64,000 nucleotides of DNA, from contig OW204004.1 of assembly GCA_934047225.1 (NCBI GenBank), positions 6,886,401-6,950,400 of the forward strand. The letters are read 5' to 3'. A model generated the notes under the pieces. It had not been told where the DNA came from. It searched no databases and was given only the letters and a program-made list of their open reading frames with translations. Source of the DNA: Ypsolopha sequella. Taxonomy: Eukaryota > Arthropoda > Insecta > Lepidoptera > Ypsolophidae. Shown here one piece after another: positions 61,545 to 64,000 of the stretch. Position numbers and translations under genes: made by a program. Positions within the stretch are counted from its first letter, which is position 1; each line of letters begins with the position of its first letter.

Positions 61545-61625
61545 CTAGAAATTTTGTTTAACACTAAATTTGACACAAGGAAAAACACTCATTGAAGTGA
61601 AAAGTAGAGTATTGAACTCAGCTAC

Positions 61626-61706
61626 AAACGAGCCATATTACCTCGAACTATAGCTGCCTTCGCGAAGGCTTAAGCAGCTAAACATCTCGGGTAATATGGC
61701 TCGTTT
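61626..61706. repeat. 81-nt hairpin, small-RNA precursor-like
   Basis: AAACGAGCCATATTACCTCG and ATAGCTGCCTTCG are mirrored by CGAAGGC..AGCAGCT and TCGGGTAATATGGCTCGTTT. The outer 17 bp pair perfectly (AAACGAGCCATATTACC). Confidence 0.55.
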
Positions 61707-61709
61707 TAT

Positions 61710-62958
61710 GCATTCGTATAACAATCTACTATTTATAGAGTGGTGGTCCAGGATAAACATTTTTCTATGATATTTCTTGGATTTCTCTGATTTTTGTTTG
61801 AGCACACGCTAGGTATGAAGAACTAAAATAATTTCTAAGCCTATTAAATGTTGCATCTACTAAGTAAATAAAATTACCGTTCTTGTAACTTTCCCTTCAG
61901 CTGTTTCCTAAGAACATCTCAAAGGATGTAATTAAATTATTGTTTAGTGAGCACATTAAATTTGCGGTCTTGAAATATGATGCAATTACTGCTGCCTCCT
62001 TGAGAAAATGGCGTCACTTAGTACTTTTGATTATCCTTGTTAATATTTTTATTAAATTACAAAATGTGACGAAATAAGGAAATATAATTATTACGTAACA
62101 TATTACATAAGGAAATGTAAATGTAAATTATGGGTAACTTAGCTGGAATAAAATAAATTTATTTGTTATTGTTATTATATACATACTGAATTAGTTGGAA
62201 ATCGGTGCCTAGAGCTTTTTAGAGCATACAGTTATTAATATAAGAGTGCATTACAAACTTGAAATCAATCAGAAACATAAATAAGGCACTTAAATAACAT
62301 AAATAAAACTAAATTATAAAATATTACTTAAAATAAACACTAATTACAAAGAAATTGTCAAAAACAAATTTAAAAGGACAGGCTGTTCAAAAATTTGGTG
62401 TATATATAATATGGTGAAAAAATTCGCCGTTCCAGATTCAAATCATGGCTCGAAGATTTTTTTTTTAAATATTTGTGCTTTTAAATTTATTTTTAAATTA
62501 TAGTAATAATTTGAGTATTCAAAGCGATAGATTTCGCAATAAAAACATATAATCTATACATACAGTCTTTAAAAAAAAAGAAATTGAACAAGAATCTAAT
62601 AGAAATCTCGCAAAGCTATAGCTACTACAAATAGAAACCGTGTCAAGATTTCAACTCAAGCTAGTTCATATAATTTCAAAACCTTGACTCCACTATAAAA
62701 ATAAAAATGCAGTGTGCGGAACCAATCATTCTATATATCCGAAGAAATACGTGAGTCGACTCGAAAACAGGAAAACTGTACGCAACAGTAATTTATCTTG
62801 AACTATTTATATAGAGAAGTTTAGTCAATTCCTTTCCTAAGATTATGTTTACAGTTTGGAGAGGACTACTCAGCAAAAAATATTCAAGACCCACACAAAC
62901 TCACATAACTTACATGAAGTCAGCAGGGGAGTACGAAAAACCACTTCCACAATCATTT
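61710..62958. other. Non-coding gap, nothing recognised
   Basis: AT-rich with runs of A and T. No exon or repeat end supported. Confidence 0.4.
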
Positions 62959-62960
62959 AA

Positions 62961-63353
62961 TAGTAGTTTATGCTACAAGGGCGCAAAAGAATAAATTACG
63001 AGGACGATTTAAAACACGAGCGTAGCGAGTGTTTTAAACGTAACCGAGTAATTTATTGCTTTTACGCCCGTGTATCATACTACATTTTTCAATGCATAGT
63101 GTGAGGAAATGAAAACCAATATAATCTTGTGAACTTTAAATTATAATTGGCTCAAAAGGACTGTATCCATAGCCGTTAGACGGTGTAAAAAAAAGTATAA
63201 CGTCTATGGTACACAGGAAAGGCTGCAGGTTAGCCAACCATTGTAAATAAATTAAAAAAATATATATATTAAAGCCCTAGGGCAAAATAATCGACTTTCT
63301 GTTCGGTTTTGATGCATAAAAAGTGGGCCTTTACGAGCACATGCATTGAAAAA
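62961..63353 (-). mobile_element. 390-bp hairpin repeat family, copy E
   Basis: TAGTAGTTTATGCTACAAGG through GGACTGTATCCATAGCCGTT to GTGGGCCTTTACGAGCACAT. It is the reverse of copy B with intact hairpin. Unlike copies B and D there is no long-arm foldback beside it. Confidence 0.8.
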
Positions 63354-63354
63354 T

Positions 63355-63625
63355 CAGTAATCTTCAAATTACTTAACTCTCAATAGTGTAGGTAGAACTG
63401 TTTCCCACAAAACATTTAAATGTTCTTTGGATCAAAGATAATGTAGGTGTCGGTTAAACATTTGATGTTGTGATTTTTTTTATTATTGAAGGCACGTACG
63501 TTAAGGCGTGTAGATGTAGGATTATTAGTTAAGAGTCCCTCAATTTGTACTCTGAAAAACACTTTTTATTTTGTTTACAAATATATCAATCCTTCGTTTG
63601 TCCCGTAATACATTCAAAATTCAAA
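63355..63625. other. Non-coding gap, nothing recognised
   Basis: AT-rich sequence between two repeats. Confidence 0.35.
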
Positions 63626-64000
63626 ATTCAAAAAGTTTATTTTGCAAAGTAGGTATATATAATACACGTTTCACAAGTCAAATTTTAATCTTATAAAAAT
63701 ATATGTAATAAAATAATAAATGTACATGAACTACTTAGATTAAATGTTTATTTAATTCATGTAGCAATATATATACGATAAAATATTATAGGTAAAATAT
63801 TATTATACAAGGTGAAATCCAATCAACCGCCCGAACCCATACCGGAGACCCGGCCAGGGACCAGGAACAAGGTTCAATGATCACCAACCGAGCCCCCAGC
63901 ACGAATCCAGGCGGCCGACCAAATCCCATCCTATATACTACATAGTAATAGGTGACATATATAAATACATGGCTACCTCCGCCCATTCGATTAGTCTTGC
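63616..64000 (-). repeat. Dispersed repeat with GC-rich core, copy 2 (runs off the window)
   Basis: CAAAATTCAAAATTCAAAAA, GTTTATTTTGCAAAGTAGGT, ATATATGTAATAAAATAATA, then CCAATCAACCGCCCGAACCC and ATACCGGAGACCCGGCCAGG match 48167-48600. The CAAAATTCAAAATTCAAAA start looks like a reversed (TTTTGAA)n LINE or SINE tail. The minus-strand 66-codon ORF is not conserved as protein in copy 1. Confidence 0.65.

Noticed and set aside
63786..63986. 66-codon minus-strand ORF in a GC-rich patch
   Set aside because: The frame is not preserved in the sister copy of the repeat at 48.4 kb.

Overview
The window looks like nuclear DNA of a moth or butterfly (Lepidoptera). The base composition is AT-rich, coding sequence is sparse and split by GT-AG introns, and most of the sequence is transposable-element debris of kinds I associate with Lepidoptera: short dispersed repeats with the phrases CGCCTGTCTCCC..GGGGTAGGCAGAGAC and AGGGTTCCGTACCCAAAGGG, TTAA-flanked MITEs, and LINE tails ending in AATAAAGAA. 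A nuclear copy of mitochondrial ATP6 reads correctly only with the invertebrate mitochondrial code. There are no bacterial-style operons, CRISPR arrays or rRNA genes. The order is inferred from sequence texture and not from a database search.

Host genes. The one confident host gene starts at 54982 on the + strand. Exon 1 (54982-55849) and exon 2 (56479-56672) encode the N-terminus of a natriuretic-peptide-receptor-type guanylate cyclase, covering a signal or anchor segment and the first part of the ligand-binding ANF-receptor domain. The remaining exons are not in view and probably lie beyond 64000. Two possible terminal exons of other genes, both on the - strand and both weaker, are at 21387-21437 and 61393-61544.

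Retrotransposons. The longest open frame (37014-39596) is a nearly intact CR1/jockey-group LINE ORF2. It is a 5'-truncated insertion (37023-39934) bounded by a perfect 15-bp target-site duplication, and its ATG lies in the duplicated target DNA. Decayed LINE pieces occur near 0.4, 7.0, 13.4, 17.7, 20.5, 24.1-24.7, 50.7 and 57.2 kb.

DNA transposons and MITEs. Families recognised by internal comparison are: (i) TTAA-flanked, piggyBac-like elements (16.5, 32.5, 33.6, 34.1, 42.3, 51.1 and 53.2 kb); (ii) TA-flanked foldback elements beginning CARGGTGA (4.0, 10.9, 41.6 and 44.5 kb); (iii) a roughly 420-bp family with TACATATGAAATTGCCG ends (1.6, 14.7 and 23.3 kb); (iv) a roughly 390-bp family with an internal hairpin (14.1, 46.0, 47.1, 59.5 and 63.0 kb), twice next to a long foldback; (v) a hAT-like element with 8-bp duplications (53.85-54.49 kb); and several smaller inverted-repeat elements. 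Transposase fragments remain at 11.55 and 29.2-29.6 kb.

Notable structures. An ATP6 numt (10750-12119) is split by a 943-bp element at a TA whose empty site can be read from the ATP6 frame. A minisatellite of 38 near-identical 41-bp units fills 18175-19737. Palindromes and a two-copy 117-bp tandem repeat carry CTGATG-hairpin-GAAA signatures resembling degenerate hammerhead ribozymes, as reported for Penelope-like elements and retrozymes. Three compact near-perfect hairpins (42.2, 48.8 and 61.6 kb) stand alone. The elements act independently of the host gene, apart from the hAT-like element ending about 490 bp upstream of the cyclase start codon.
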